From: BJHQ01 sp964654285
Lineage (GTDB): Bacteria; Planctomycetota; UBA11346
Assembly (NCBI GenBank): GCA_964654285.1
Contig: CAZZJC010000007.1
Coordinates: 62,001 to 126,000 of the forward strand
Direction: 5' to 3'
DNA length: 64,000 nt
Shown here one piece after another: positions 36,807 to 45,366 of the stretch. Position 1 is the first letter of the stretch; each line of letters starts with the position of its first letter. The notes under the pieces were generated by a model that saw only the letters and a list, made by a program, of their open reading frames with translations, searched no databases and was not told the origin of the DNA. A program made the translations under genes and the position numbers.

Positions 36807-38255
36807 TCACGCGACGATGAGCCGGACTGACACCTCTCCGGCGGCATCGGCCGGAATGGCCTCAGCCGGGCGACCGTCGACCAGCACGCGGTGATCGCGA
36901 CCCGGTTCGATGCGGAGATCGAGGGTGGCGTCCCGCCAGTGCAGACCGGTGAGCCGCATCGGCCCCGCAGTCGGCGGCAGGCTCGGCCGGATGCGCAGGC
37001 CATCCGGGCGCGGATCCAGACCGGCGAGGACGCGGATCGCCAGCCGCCACAGGGCGGTGGCGCCCCAGGTGGTACGCGGCTGGGACTTCCAGGCATGCAC
37101 GGGATGGCCTTGGGCGGTGCCGACCCGCGGGCCGATGCACCAGGCATGCCAGTCCTCGGGCGCGCCGACGGTGATCTCCTGCACCCCGCCGTTCGGCAGA
37201 CCGGTGTCGGGGTGGCAGCACTCGGTGAACTGGCCGTCGCGCACTGCCCGGCTGGTGAAGCGTTCGATGGTCCGCCAGGCCAGATCCGGCCGGCCGGTGC
37301 GGGCGGCGGCCTCGGCGACGAAGCCTTCGACGTGCGGCCAGATCAGACCGCTGTGCCGACCGACGCCGAGGCCGGCATAGCGGTCGTAGCCAGGGGTGAC
37401 GCAGGGCAGGCCCGCCGGGGCGGTGGCGAGACGACCGACGTCGGGCAGCAGGCCGAACAGGCCGGCGAAGCCATGGCCCAGGCCCTCCTGGCGGTCGTCG
37501 CTGCCCCACCGGTCGACCAGGTAGCGGAACCGGCCCGCCTCGGGCATCCACAGGTGACGCATCAGGCCCGTGCGTACCCGTGCGGCCATGTCGGCGTGGT
37601 GGGGATCGGGATCCCGGCCCAGCCAGCGGTCCATCTCGCCCAGCACCGCGTAGGCCCGCTGATAGAGGCAGTTGGTCGACAGGCAGTGCATGGGCATGCC
37701 CTGGCCCACGGGATGCCGGTCGGCGGGGTGCGCATGCACCCAGTCGAGGATGCAGGATTTGCCGCCGGCATCCGCATAGCGGTCGGGATAGCCGGCCACG
37801 CCGTCCTGGAAGCACGCCGGTCCGCGGAACAGGCCCAGGTCCGGATCGAACTCGTCGCGTTCCATGCGCGCCAGCCACGCCACCGACACCTCGCGGGCCA
37901 GGATCAGGAACTGCCGGTCGCCGGTCCACAGGGCATGGTCCCAGGCGCCCAGCACCCACACCACCGCATCCCAATACTGGCCGCGCAGACGATATCCGTC
38001 CGGCCCAGTCACCACCTCGCCCAGCAACGTGTTCCGGGCCAGGTCCGGATGGGTCGCGTTCAGCATGTTCCAGCAATTGATCGCCGCATCCCGGGTCCAC
38101 GCCTCGTAGGTCAGGCCCGCCATCAGCGCCGGGGTGCCGGGTGGCAGCAGCCCAACCCCGACCGGCCCCACATTGCCCAGCACATCGCCCAGGGCGACGC
38201 GGAGGGCGCGGTCGGTCGGCAGATCGCCGGTGGCGATGCCGGGGAGCGCAGCCAT
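36807..38255 (-). CDS. Alpha/alpha-barrel glycosidase (trehalase/amylo-glucosidase-like)
   Basis: The 482-residue protein resembles six-hairpin glycosidases of the amylo-1,6-glucosidase/MGH1/GH63-type clan: AWTRDAAINCWNML near the N-terminus, FDPDLGLFRGPA, MPMHCLSTNCLYQRAYAVLGEM, GLIWPHVEGFVAEAAART and YHAWKSQPRTTWGATALWRLA-like segments. The last 70 residues (LRIRPSLPPTAGPMRLTGLHW) form the typical C-terminal beta-sandwich. No signal peptide is visible. It is divergent from an AraC gene 51 bp away and shares the intergenic palindrome at 38256-38295. Substrate is unknown. Confidence 0.72.
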   Translation of the reverse strand: MAALPGIATGDLPTDRALRVALGDVLGNVGPVGVGLLPPGTPALMAGLTYEAWTRDAAINCWNMLNATHPDLARNTLLGEVVTGPDGYRLRGQYWDAVVWVLGAWDHALWTGDRQFLILAREVSVAWLARMERDEFDPDLGLFRGPACFQDGVAGYPDRYADAGGKSCILDWVHAHPADRHPVGQGMPMHCLSTNCLYQRAYAVLGEMDRWLGRDPDPHHADMAARVRTGLMRHLWMPEAGRFRYLVDRWGSDDRQEGLGHGFAGLFGLLPDVGRLATAPAGLPCVTPGYDRYAGLGVGRHSGLIWPHVEGFVAEAAARTGRPDLAWRTIERFTSRAVRDGQFTECCHPDTGLPNGGVQEITVGAPEDWHAWCIGPRVGTAQGHPVHAWKSQPRTTWGATALWRLAIRVLAGLDPRPDGLRIRPSLPPTAGPMRLTGLHWRDATLDLRIEPGRDHRVLVDGRPAEAIPADAAGEVSVRLIVA

Positions 38256-38295
38256 GCCGGCATCCTATCCGGTTGGTCCGCCGGCGGATGCCGGC
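38256..38295. promoter_or_regulatory. 10-bp perfect inverted repeat between glycosidase and AraC genes
   Basis: GCCGGCATCC at 38256-38265 is repeated in inverted form as GGATGCCGGC at 38286-38295, with a 20-bp spacer. It fills nearly all of the 51-bp gap between the two divergent genes, so it is a plausible operator. It differs from the TATCAG/CTGGTA site at the other two divergons. Confidence 0.4.
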
Positions 38296-38306
38296 AGGAT
38301 GCGGCA

Positions 38307-39113
38307 ATGCCGGCAGATCTCCGCATCCGCCCCGATTTGCCGGTGATCTCCGATGGGCATCAGTTCCGGATCGGGGCCGCCCAGGTTCTTTTCGCCGGGG
38401 CCGGCCAGGTCCATCGTGTGCTGCTCATCGAGGATGCGGCGGTCACCATCGGGATCCAGGGCACGCGCAAGCGCCTGGATCCGCCCGTGCTGGCGCTGCT
38501 GCCTCCCGGGTGGCCAGGTCGGCTGCAGGTCGCGCGCGGCGCGTTCTGCTACCGCCTCGATCTCGACGCGGGTCCCGGGCTGGCGTCCCTTCTCGCTCCG
38601 GAAGCCGCGCCGATCCTTGCCGGCGCCGAGGTCGGACCGTGGCGCGGCGAGGTGATCGCCTTGGCGCAGCGCTGGTGGCGGTCCCTGGCCGAACGCCGGC
38701 GCGCCGCCGTGCATATGGCCGCGCTGGTCCTGCGCATCGATGAGCATCGTCGATGCGCCGTGCCGCTCGATGATCTCGCCGGGCGATTCCAGGTCCTGGT
38801 GCGGACGCACCTGGGCAGCAACGAGCGGGCCGGCGATTTCGCCGCCCGTCTTGGCGTCAGCCGGGCGACGCTCGATCGCGCCATGGATGGCAGTTGCGGG
38901 ATGACGGCCGCCGCATGGCTGCGCAGCGAACGCCTGCGGGTGGCTGCCGACCTGCTGCAGCGGACCGATCGTCGCTGGGATGAGATCGGGCGCAGCGTCG
39001 GCTTCCGCGATGCGGACAGCTTCGTCCGCGCCTTCCGGTGCCTGCATGGCGGCACGCCGCGCCATTGGCGACGGGTCGCCACGGCGCGGATGGCGGGGCC
39101 GGTCGCACCCTGA
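38307..39113 (+). CDS. AraC-family transcriptional regulator (glycosidase divergon)
   Basis: The 268-residue regulator starts at ATG 38307. The N-terminal half (to about 160) is a cupin-like sensor with RGAFCYRLDLDAGPG. The C-terminal DNA-binding half contains NERAGDFAARLGVSRATLDRAM and RRWDEIGRSVGFRDADSFVRAFR, the two helix-turn-helix motifs of the family, ending GGTPRHWRR. It is divergent from the alpha/alpha-barrel glycosidase and very probably regulates it. No clear ribosome-binding site is visible. The same frame is open far upstream, but that portion is antisense to the glycosidase and is not part of the gene. Confidence 0.88.
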   Translation: MPADLRIRPDLPVISDGHQFRIGAAQVLFAGAGQVHRVLLIEDAAVTIGIQGTRKRLDPPVLALLPPGWPGRLQVARGAFCYRLDLDAGPGLASLLAPEAAPILAGAEVGPWRGEVIALAQRWWRSLAERRRAAVHMAALVLRIDEHRRCAVPLDDLAGRFQVLVRTHLGSNERAGDFAARLGVSRATLDRAMDGSCGMTAAAWLRSERLRVAADLLQRTDRRWDEIGRSVGFRDADSFVRAFRCLHGGTPRHWRRVATARMAGPVAP

Positions 39114-39117
39114 CGGA

Positions 39118-39993
39118 TCAGGGCGACGGGTGATACCCGTAGCGGAGCGTCCACGCCGCAGTCTCGCCATCCTGCCAGGCGCGGGCGAGGTAGGGCTCGA
39201 CGCTGTAGGCGCGCGCGGTGGCGTAGATGACCAGCTTGTCGAGCGGCCGGTCGAGGTGCAGATCCAGGCGGCCGCCACCCAGGCGCGGATCGAGGTGCAG
39301 GCGCACCGGGTCGCTCGAGCCCCACATCCCGCCCACGGCCGAGAATCCGCCGGTCGGCCCCGCATGCAGGCGGCCCGCTTCGTCACGCGCGAAACCCTTG
39401 GGCAATGGCGCGGGGGCAGGGAACTCCTGGCCGATGCCGGCGCCGTCGCTCTGGGCGAGGAACGGATGCGCGAACCAGATCACCGGGTGGCTCCAGGGCA
39501 CGTCCAGCCGCAGTTCCGTGCGGCTGGTCAATCCCTGGTCGTCCAGGCGCAGCTCGCGCACCAGGGCATACCCGTAGGTTTTCCCCGCGATGAGCAGCCG
39601 GTCGCTGCACGTGGCCCGCAGGTGGTCGGATCCGACCTCGAAGCGCCAGTCCACGGTTCCTGTCAGCGGCCCGCCCGCCTGGGGCCAGCCGTCGCCGTGG
39701 CGAGCCAGGCGGCCGGCGCCGATGCGCAGGAACGGCTCATTTTCGGCGCAGGCGTGGAAACCCAACGGCCCCTCGAAGACCTCGGGCAGACCCTCGCCGA
39801 CATAGGGATCCCAGGCCGCCTGCGGCCGGGCGCTGAGGACGCGGTCGCGGTGGCGCAGCTCGGACACGTAGCCGCCGTGCACATACCGGGCGCCGAGCGC
39901 GTGCGGATCCGGGCGCGGATCGAACACCCGTGCCGTCCAGGGCCCGTGGACGAGGGTGAAGCAGGGCAGCGCGGGTTCAGGCTGATCGGGCAT
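39118..39993 (-). CDS. Aldose-1-epimerase (galactose mutarotase)-like protein
   Basis: The 291-residue chain from ATG 39993 has the beta-sandwich pattern of the galactose-mutarotase superfamily: RYVHGGYVSELRHRDRVLSA near the start, LGFHACAENEPFLRIGAG, LVRELRLDDQGLTSRTELRL, then WFAHPFLAQ, and the C-terminal LDLHLDRPLDKLVIYATARAYSVEPYLA. His residues in VIWFAHPF and a Glu at SVEPY are in plausible active-site positions. It probably handles an anomeric sugar or sugar phosphate, but the specific substrate is unknown. It ends 4 bp past the AraC gene on the opposite strand (convergent) and is divergent from hxlB. Confidence 0.65.
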   Translation of the reverse strand: MPDQPEPALPCFTLVHGPWTARVFDPRPDPHALGARYVHGGYVSELRHRDRVLSARPQAAWDPYVGEGLPEVFEGPLGFHACAENEPFLRIGAGRLARHGDGWPQAGGPLTGTVDWRFEVGSDHLRATCSDRLLIAGKTYGYALVRELRLDDQGLTSRTELRLDVPWSHPVIWFAHPFLAQSDGAGIGQEFPAPAPLPKGFARDEAGRLHAGPTGGFSAVGGMWGSSDPVRLHLDPRLGGGRLDLHLDRPLDKLVIYATARAYSVEPYLARAWQDGETAAWTLRYGYHPSP

Positions 39994-40066
39994 GGCATCA
40001 GGATGGATCGCGTCGGGTGGAGCCAAGCGGCGGCGTGGCGCTGCGGATCTCCCCGCTTTCCTCGCC

Positions 40067-40651
40067 ATGCCGACGTCCAGCATCCCGCCCATGCTTGAGC
40101 TCAGCCGCGAAATCCTCGCCGAGGTCCAGGGCCTGCTCGACCGGGTCCGCCCGGCCGAGGTCGAGGAGGCCTACCGTCGCATCACGTCTTCGCCGCGGGT
40201 GTTCGCGTATGCGACGGGCCGTTCCGGATTCGTGCTGTGCGGTTTCATCATGCGCCTCAACCATCTCGGTCTGCCGGCGTTCTTCGTCGGCGAGGCCTCG
40301 ACCCCGCCGCTGCGCACCGGCGACCTGCTGGTCGTGATGTCGGGCTCGGGCACCACCGCGACGACCTTGGGCGCGGCGATGGAATCGGTGCGCCATGGCG
40401 CGTCGGTGGTGGCCCTGGTCGGCAGCCGGATCTCGCCCCTGGCCCAGATCGCCGGCGCGGTGGTCGAGCTGCCGGCGCCGCACAAGCGCGGAGCCGCCGC
40501 CACCGGCGCGGTCGCGAGTCAGCAGACCGCCGGCAGCCTGTTCGAACAGGGCTGCTTCTTCCTGCTGGAGGCCATGGTCATGCGGCGTCACCGTGAACTG
40601 GGCCAGGATACGCAGCAGGCCTTGAAACGGCACGCCAACGTCGAGGCCTGA
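40067..40651 (+). CDS. hxlB: 6-phospho-3-hexuloisomerase (SIS-domain)
   Basis: HxlB interconverts D-arabino-3-hexulose 6-phosphate and fructose 6-phosphate in the ribulose monophosphate pathway. The 194-residue chain is of normal length. SIS motifs are visible: FAYATGRSGFVLCGFIMRL, FVGEASTPPLRTGDLLVVMSGSGTTATT and ALVGSRISPLAQIA. The ATG at 40067 is chosen because the preceding 25 residues are non-homologous and overlap the divergent gene. No hxlA (hexulose-6-phosphate synthase) is present in the window, so it may act in a general sugar-phosphate role. The mutarotase-like gene stands divergently 73 bp away. Confidence 0.85.
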   Translation: MPTSSIPPMLELSREILAEVQGLLDRVRPAEVEEAYRRITSSPRVFAYATGRSGFVLCGFIMRLNHLGLPAFFVGEASTPPLRTGDLLVVMSGSGTTATTLGAAMESVRHGASVVALVGSRISPLAQIAGAVVELPAPHKRGAAATGAVASQQTAGSLFEQGCFFLLEAMVMRRHRELGQDTQQALKRHANVEA

Positions 40652-40658
40652 CCCGGTC

Positions 40659-41276
40659 GTGTCCGATCAGCCCGGCCCGGTAAGGAATCCGCCCCCACCG
40701 GCGTCACCAGGGGCGATGGAAGCGATCCTCGCCACCCCCCAGGCCCTGCCGGCCGATCCGCGTGAAGCCGCCGCCGAACTGATCCGGCGCGAGGAAGGCG
40801 GCCTGCGCCGGGTCATCGCGCGTTATGTCCACGATGCCGCCAGCGTGGATGACGTCTTCCAGGAGGTCTCGCTCAAGGTGCTGCGCCGGATCGATTCCGT
40901 CCGCGATCCCCTGGCGATCCGCGGCTGGCTCTTCCAGACCGCGCGCAATGCCAGCCTCGACTGGCTGCGGCGCCAGGACCGCCGGCCCGACCGTTCGGAC
41001 GTGCTCGCAGACACCCGCACGGCGGTCGGCGACGATGCACGATCCCCCTGCGAACAGTTCCTCACCAGCGAACGGCTGGTCGCGGTGCGCCGCGCCCTCG
41101 ACGAACTGCCGGAAAGCCAGCGCGAGGCCATCCTGCTCCGCATCGAGCAGGGCCTCGATCACGCCGCCATCGCCCAGCGCCTGGGCATCAGCCGGGGCGC
41201 GGTCGAGGTCCGCCTCTGCCGGGGCCGCGCCGCGCTCAAGGACCGCCTCGAAGCGATCCTGGGAGGCGACCTGTGA
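40659..41276 (+). CDS. ECF-type RNA polymerase sigma factor
   Basis: The 205-residue protein has region 2 (YVHDAASVDDVFQEVSLKVLRR and GWLFQTARNASLDWLRR) and region 4 (LDELPESQREAILLRIEQGLDHAAIAQRLGISRGAVEVRLCRGRAALK). The GTG at 40659 is used here; ATG 40716 would also leave the domains whole. The stop codon overlaps the GTG of the next gene (41273), the usual sign of a sigma/anti-sigma pair. Which promoters it serves cannot be read from the sequence. Confidence 0.93.
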   Translation: MSDQPGPVRNPPPPASPGAMEAILATPQALPADPREAAAELIRREEGGLRRVIARYVHDAASVDDVFQEVSLKVLRRIDSVRDPLAIRGWLFQTARNASLDWLRRQDRRPDRSDVLADTRTAVGDDARSPCEQFLTSERLVAVRRALDELPESQREAILLRIEQGLDHAAIAQRLGISRGAVEVRLCRGRAALKDRLEAILGGDL

Positions 41277-41845
41277 ACCATCCCCATTCCGTCGCCGGCA
41301 CCCCACCCCACCCCACCGCCCTGACCTGCGAGGAGGTCGAGGGGCTGCTGCCGCTGGTCGCCGATGACGCGGTCGACCCCGATGGCGATCCCGCGCTGTT
41401 CGCGCATCTCGCCCACTGCACCCGCTGCCAGGACAGCCTCGCTCGCCACGATCTGGTCTCGCTCGCGCTCGCACGGCGACCCCAGGCCGCGACCGCCAAG
41501 CCGCCCCTGCGCCTCCCCGTCCGCCTGCTCGCCGCGGCCGGCATCATCCTGGCGCTGGGCGTCCTCGGTGTGGCGATCGCGCGTCAGGCGGCCGGGAATC
41601 CCACGGAGTCCCTGGCCGCGCAGCCGAAATCCCCGTCGGGTACCGTAGCCCCGGTGCCGCCCGTGCTTGAGGTCGCGGCCGTCCCGGTCGTCGATCCGCC
41701 CCGCGTCTATCGCGTGCGCGGCGGCGATCCCGCCCGGCCGCTCTACCTCATCGTCGATGATCAGGGCTCGACCGTGGTCGATCCGCACGGTGGCGACGGT
41801 CGCAGCGCATCGGGCCGCGGCGACGCGGTGCCGGTGCGGTACTGA
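41273..41845 (+). CDS. Putative anti-sigma factor with zinc-finger-like N-terminus and one TM segment
   Basis: The 190-residue protein begins at GTG 41273, overlapping the sigma-factor stop. The N-terminal 55 residues resemble the zinc-binding anti-sigma domain: CEEVEGLLP... and HLAHCTRCQ, giving a HxxxCxxC metal site. A single transmembrane helix follows (LLAAAGIILALGVLGVAIA, about 85-103), then a mostly unstructured and beta-rich outer part (VYRVRGGDPARPLYLIVDDQG). Overlap and order point to control of the upstream ECF sigma factor. Confidence 0.8.
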   Translation: MNHPHSVAGTPPHPTALTCEEVEGLLPLVADDAVDPDGDPALFAHLAHCTRCQDSLARHDLVSLALARRPQAATAKPPLRLPVRLLAAAGIILALGVLGVAIARQAAGNPTESLAAQPKSPSGTVAPVPPVLEVAAVPVVDPPRVYRVRGGDPARPLYLIVDDQGSTVVDPHGGDGRSASGRGDAVPVRY

Positions 41846-41903
41846 CCTCTGGAACGTTGATCTCGGTCATGGAGGACCGCCCCGACGCGGCCAGGATCCA
41901 GGC

Positions 41904-42215
41904 GTGAGCGCACGCCTCGACCGTGAACGCCGCACCATCGCCGCGATGATCGCGCTGCACTGCCGGCGTGCACACGGCACGGCCACGTTGTGTCCCGTCT
42001 GCGCCGACCTGCATCGGTATGCCCAGAGCCGCCTCGACCACTGTCCCTATACCGTGAAACCGACCTGCGCCCGATGCCCGATCCATTGCTACCGCCCGGA
42101 CCGGCGGGAACAGGTACGCGCGGTCATGCGCAGTGCTGGGCCGTGGATGCTGTGGTACCACCCTTGGCTGACGCTGCGGCATTGGGTCGATGCGTGGAAT
42201 CCGCCCGTGCGCTAG
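41904..42215 (+). CDS. ygbA: YgbA-family (nitrous oxide-stimulated promoter) protein
   Basis: The 103-residue protein starts at GTG 41904 with an AGGATCC-like element upstream. It has the conserved set RRTIAAMIALHCRRAHG, LCPVCADL, HCPY and CARCPIHCYRP of the family Pfam calls YgbA_NO, with the C-terminal MRSAGPWMLWYHP. In enterobacteria the gene responds to nitric oxide; the biochemical role is unknown. The cysteine-rich layout suggests metal binding. A longer open frame from 41667 overlaps the preceding gene and is not used. Confidence 0.8.
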   Translation: MSARLDRERRTIAAMIALHCRRAHGTATLCPVCADLHRYAQSRLDHCPYTVKPTCARCPIHCYRPDRREQVRAVMRSAGPWMLWYHPWLTLRHWVDAWNPPVR

Positions 42216-42234
42216 GCAAGAGACGCGGTAACCC

Positions 42235-42332
42235 GTCGATGTGGACATCGCCGCTCCAATGGAGACGGCGTTCTCCACATCGCCGTCGGTATCCGAAAGG
42301 CTCGTCGAGGTGGACACCGACGCTCCATAAGG
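42235..42332. repeat. Short imperfect repeat/palindrome region
   Basis: Two related units, 42235-42262 and 42304-42332, share GTCGA.GTGGACA.CG.CGCTCCA. Within the first, the bases to 42251 are partly inverted at 42266-42282 (CGGCGTTCTCCACATCG). The sequence lies between two convergent genes and resembles interspersed repeats rather than coding sequence. Confidence 0.55.
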
Positions 42333-42362
42333 CGGCGCAGTCGGGCTGGGGCGCAAGTCTCG

Positions 42363-42770
42363 CTACGGATTCCCCGCCTCGTCCAGCACCGTGTCCGCGA
42401 CCATCAGCGGTGTGCCCGGCCGGCGCACCAGTATGGCAAGGGCGTCCGAGGGCCGGCAGTCGATCACGGTCGTGGTGCCGTCCGGGCCGTGCAGGGCGAG
42501 TTCGGCGAAGAACACGCCATCCTTCAGGTTGGTGATGCGGATCTCGTCGAGGGTCAGGCGGAAGCGGTCGAACAGGCTGGCGATGAGGTCGTGGGTCAGG
42601 GGCCGGCTGAACGCCTGGCCCTTCACCGCGCGGTCGATGGCGAGGGCCTCGTGCTGGCCGATCAAGATGGGGATGCGGCGGCCGCCGTCGCGTTCGCTCA
42701 GGAAGACGATCTGCTGCTCGGCGGTCTCGTCGATCAGGATCTGGGACAGCACGCAGGGCTTGAGCGGCAT
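42363..42770 (-). CDS. Bifunctional nuclease-family (DUF151) protein
   Basis: The 135-residue protein has the single-domain pattern of the bifunctional nuclease (BFN/DUF151) family: VFLSERDGGRRIPILIGQHEALAI, RPLTHDLIASLFDR, DGVFFAELAL and the C-terminal IDCRPSDALAILVRRPGTPL. Members of this family have DNase and RNase activity in plants and form a cystathionine-like fold in Thermotoga. The in vivo role here is unknown. It is transcribed convergently with the YgbA-family gene and starts 43 bp after the PfkB-type kinase gene ends, so it may be cotranscribed with it. Confidence 0.9.
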   Translation of the reverse strand: MPLKPCVLSQILIDETAEQQIVFLSERDGGRRIPILIGQHEALAIDRAVKGQAFSRPLTHDLIASLFDRFRLTLDEIRITNLKDGVFFAELALHGPDGTTTVIDCRPSDALAILVRRPGTPLMVADTVLDEAGNP

Positions 42771-42813
42771 GGCGGCAGCGTCGGCGGTGGTGTCGGGTCG
42801 GCAACGGCCCGCC

Positions 42814-43707
42814 TCAGCCGGCCGGCACGACCTGCACGGCGGATTCGAGGGGGGTGATGTCCTCGGGACCGATGCGCGCGATGTCGGCGCGGGCGGCGTT
42901 GGCGGCGCCGGCGGCGGCGGCGTAGCGCAGTTGCGCCGGCAGATCCGCCCCGCTCAGGCGGGCGTGGGCGAGCGCCGCGAGATAGCAGTCGCCGCTGCCG
43001 ACCGGATTCACCTCGCGCACCGGTGGGGGCACGACGCGGAAACGGCCGGTCGGAGTGCGTACGCGCACCTCGGCGGCGCCGTCGCTCAGGTGCAATTCGG
43101 CCGGCTGGGCCCAGCGCCGGCCGCCCCGGCCGTATTCCTGCCGGTTGGGCTTCACCAGGGCCGGCGGATGCGGCCCATCGAGGGCGCGCTCCATCGCCTC
43201 GCCGTAGGCGTCGAGCCAGAACGGCACCCCGGCGCGGTGGCAGGCGCTGGCGATCAGGCGGTAGAGGTCGTCGCAAGAGGGATCGGGCACCGAACCGCCG
43301 GCGATGACCATGTCGGCATGATCCAGGTGCCGGCGCAGGCGGCGGAGGAGATCCGCCGATTCGCTCGCACGCACCGCGAAGCCGCCTTCGAGCACCGCCG
43401 TGCTGCCGCCGCGATCGGGATCGACCGCCATCCAGCCGATGCGCAGACGCGCCTTGGTGGGCGTGAAGCCGGTCTCGATGCCATCGGCCTCGACCAGATC
43501 GGTGTAGATCGCGCCGGTGGCTCCGCCGGCGAACCCGAGCGCCACGACCGCATGGCCGTGCCGGGACAGGACGCGCGCGACGTTGATGCCCTTGCCGCCG
43601 GCGATGAAGCCGATCGCCGGCACGCGCACGCTTTTTCCCGGTGCGATCGCGACGTGCGCGAGCTGATCGAGCAGCGGATTCGCGGTGATGGTGATGATCC
43701 GGGCCAT
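42814..43707 (-). CDS. PfkB-family sugar kinase (1-phosphofructokinase-like)
   Basis: The 297-residue protein has PfkB/ribokinase-fold signatures: AGGKGINVARVLSRHG near the N-terminus and the anion-hole NPVGSGDCYLAALA near residue 240, with catalytic Asp. ITANPLLDQ at the start is typical of the FruK/LacC (1-phosphofructokinase/tagatose-6-phosphate kinase) branch. The gene has no PTS neighbour. It sits just after a spermidine-synthase-like gene on the same strand. The precise sugar phosphate cannot be deduced. Confidence 0.85.
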   Translation of the reverse strand: MARIITITANPLLDQLAHVAIAPGKSVRVPAIGFIAGGKGINVARVLSRHGHAVVALGFAGGATGAIYTDLVEADGIETGFTPTKARLRIGWMAVDPDRGGSTAVLEGGFAVRASESADLLRRLRRHLDHADMVIAGGSVPDPSCDDLYRLIASACHRAGVPFWLDAYGEAMERALDGPHPPALVKPNRQEYGRGGRRWAQPAELHLSDGAAEVRVRTPTGRFRVVPPPVREVNPVGSGDCYLAALAHARLSGADLPAQLRYAAAAGAANAARADIARIGPEDITPLESAVQVVPAG

Positions 43708-43719
43708 GGCGAACCGGGA

Positions 43720-45366
43720 TCAGCGGTTCCAGATGTCGGCGTTCGGCTTCTGGTCGGTGAACAGCGGCGCGTCGCGGATGATGAAGGTCGCGTCGCGGTC
43801 GTACGGACGTTCACCGCCTGGCGGATCGACCGGGCCGACCAGGGCCTCGCCGGAATGGGCCTGGCCATCCTTGGCCAGGGCGAGGGAGATGCGCACGACC
43901 TCGCGCGGCAGGCGCACCGAATCGGTCTCGGTGCGGTAGACGCCATTGTAGTTTTCCTGGGTTGACCATCCCACCAGCCGGCCGGCCAAGAGCGGATCGC
44001 TTGCGAGCGCCAGACCCGCCAGGCGGACGCGATCGAGCAGGGACGGGTTGGCTTCGAACTTCGCGCGCAGGTGCTGGGAGAATGCCGCAGGGGCGGCCTC
44101 GAGCGCCGGCAGGCGTGCGAGTTCCGGCGCCTCGGCTTCGAGCCGCGCCGTGGGGAGATAGGACGAGAAGGCCTCGAACCGGCCCTCGGATCCGGTGCGG
44201 GCGAGCATGACCTGGGCCGTGGTGTACACGCCGGCCGGCAGCTCAGGGAACGGCACCCAGGCGCGCAGGCGGGCCCAGCCGTCGGCATTCCCCTTGGGAT
44301 CGACCGGGGTGCGCGCCGCGATCACGATGTTGTTGCGGCTCTCGTCCATGATCTCGGTGAAGTTGGCGACGCCCTGGTTGTTGCGGTAGACGATGGGGAA
44401 GTTCCAGACCTGGGTCAGGCCGGCGGCGCGCAGGCTGCGGATGGCGCCGCCCAGGGTGCGGTGCTGCATGCCGGCGATGGAGCCATCCTTCGCCTCTTTG
44501 CCATAGCTGCCGATCACGTTCGCGAGCACCAGGCCGCCGTCGGTCAGGGACTCGCCGCAGTAGCTGAAGAACTCGCGGGTCATCAGGTGCGGCGGGATGG
44601 TCGAGCCGGCGGTGTAGGCGTCGAGGATGATGAGATCGAAGCCCTTGCCCGCCTGCTTGCGCTGCCGCGCGTCATAGCGGATGTACTGGCGCGCATCGCG
44701 GGCGATGAACTCCAGGCGCGGTTCGCCTCGGCTGGTCTTCTGGGTGCCCAGCCAGTCGATCAGCGGGAAATGATCGCGCACGATGTCGATGACGGCCTGG
44801 TCGATGTCGACCACCGAGATCGCCGCGTCGGGGAAGTGGTGCGCGAGTTGCGCCATGCCGACGCCGCTGCCCAGGCCGACCACCAGGATGCGCGCCTTGG
44901 CCGCGCGCGGATCGGGGCCGGCCTCTGCCATCAGGCGCTGGTTCAGCAGCAGGCCGAACGGGAAGAGGCTGATGTAGGCCGAATGGTTCAGCGTCCCCGG
45001 ATCGGGATGCGGCAGGCCGGCGGGCCAGGAATCCTCGGGCCGCAGGCGGGCCTGGGGATGGCCGCCGGCGGGGATCAGGTGCGGCAGCGCCGGGCTGCCA
45101 TCGGGCTTCCTCAGGGCGCACAGGTCGGCCCAGGTCGGTCGCAGGCAGACACCGCCCTCGACATTGGCGAAGAAGCGCAATTGCAGGTAGTTGTCGGACG
45201 GACTCGCGACAAAGGTCATGCTGGTGTAGGCGCTCTCGCGATGGGCGAGGGCGTACTGGTCGGTCGGCGCACCCGCGGCGGCAAGGCGGTAGTGGTTGTC
45301 GGCGAAGACCCAGCCGGCGATGATCGCGGCGAGGGCGAGCGCGACGGCGAGGAACCTGCCGGTCAC
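43720..45366 (-). CDS. Spermidine-synthase-like methyltransferase-fold half (split from its membrane half)
   Basis: The 548-residue protein starts at GTG 45366, whose first bases overlap the stop of the upstream membrane gene (GTGA). One hydrophobic segment lies near the N-terminus (FLAVALALAAIIAGWVF). The catalytic domain shows ILVVGLGSGVGMAQLAHHFPDAAISVVDIDQAVIDI and the FDLIILDAYTAGSTIPPHL stretch with the Asp/Tyr pair typical of spermidine synthases. The C-terminal 190 residues have no obvious match. In many bacteria these two halves are one fused protein; here they are separate, cotranscribed genes. The product could be a polyamine or another aminopropyl transfer product. Confidence 0.8.
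   Translation of the reverse strand: MTGRFLAVALALAAIIAGWVFADNHYRLAAAGAPTDQYALAHRESAYTSMTFVASPSDNYLQLRFFANVEGGVCLRPTWADLCALRKPDGSPALPHLIPAGGHPQARLRPEDSWPAGLPHPDPGTLNHSAYISLFPFGLLLNQRLMAEAGPDPRAAKARILVVGLGSGVGMAQLAHHFPDAAISVVDIDQAVIDIVRDHFPLIDWLGTQKTSRGEPRLEFIARDARQYIRYDARQRKQAGKGFDLIILDAYTAGSTIPPHLMTREFFSYCGESLTDGGLVLANVIGSYGKEAKDGSIAGMQHRTLGGAIRSLRAAGLTQVWNFPIVYRNNQGVANFTEIMDESRNNIVIAARTPVDPKGNADGWARLRAWVPFPELPAGVYTTAQVMLARTGSEGRFEAFSSYLPTARLEAEAPELARLPALEAAPAAFSQHLRAKFEANPSLLDRVRLAGLALASDPLLAGRLVGWSTQENYNGVYRTETDSVRLPREVVRISLALAKDGQAHSGEALVGPVDPPGGERPYDRDATFIIRDAPLFTDQKPNADIWNR

Noticed and set aside
36891..38306. Long plus-strand extension in front of the AraC gene at 38307
   Set aside because: It lies antisense to the glycosidase and has no homology; the AraC protein starts cleanly at 38307.
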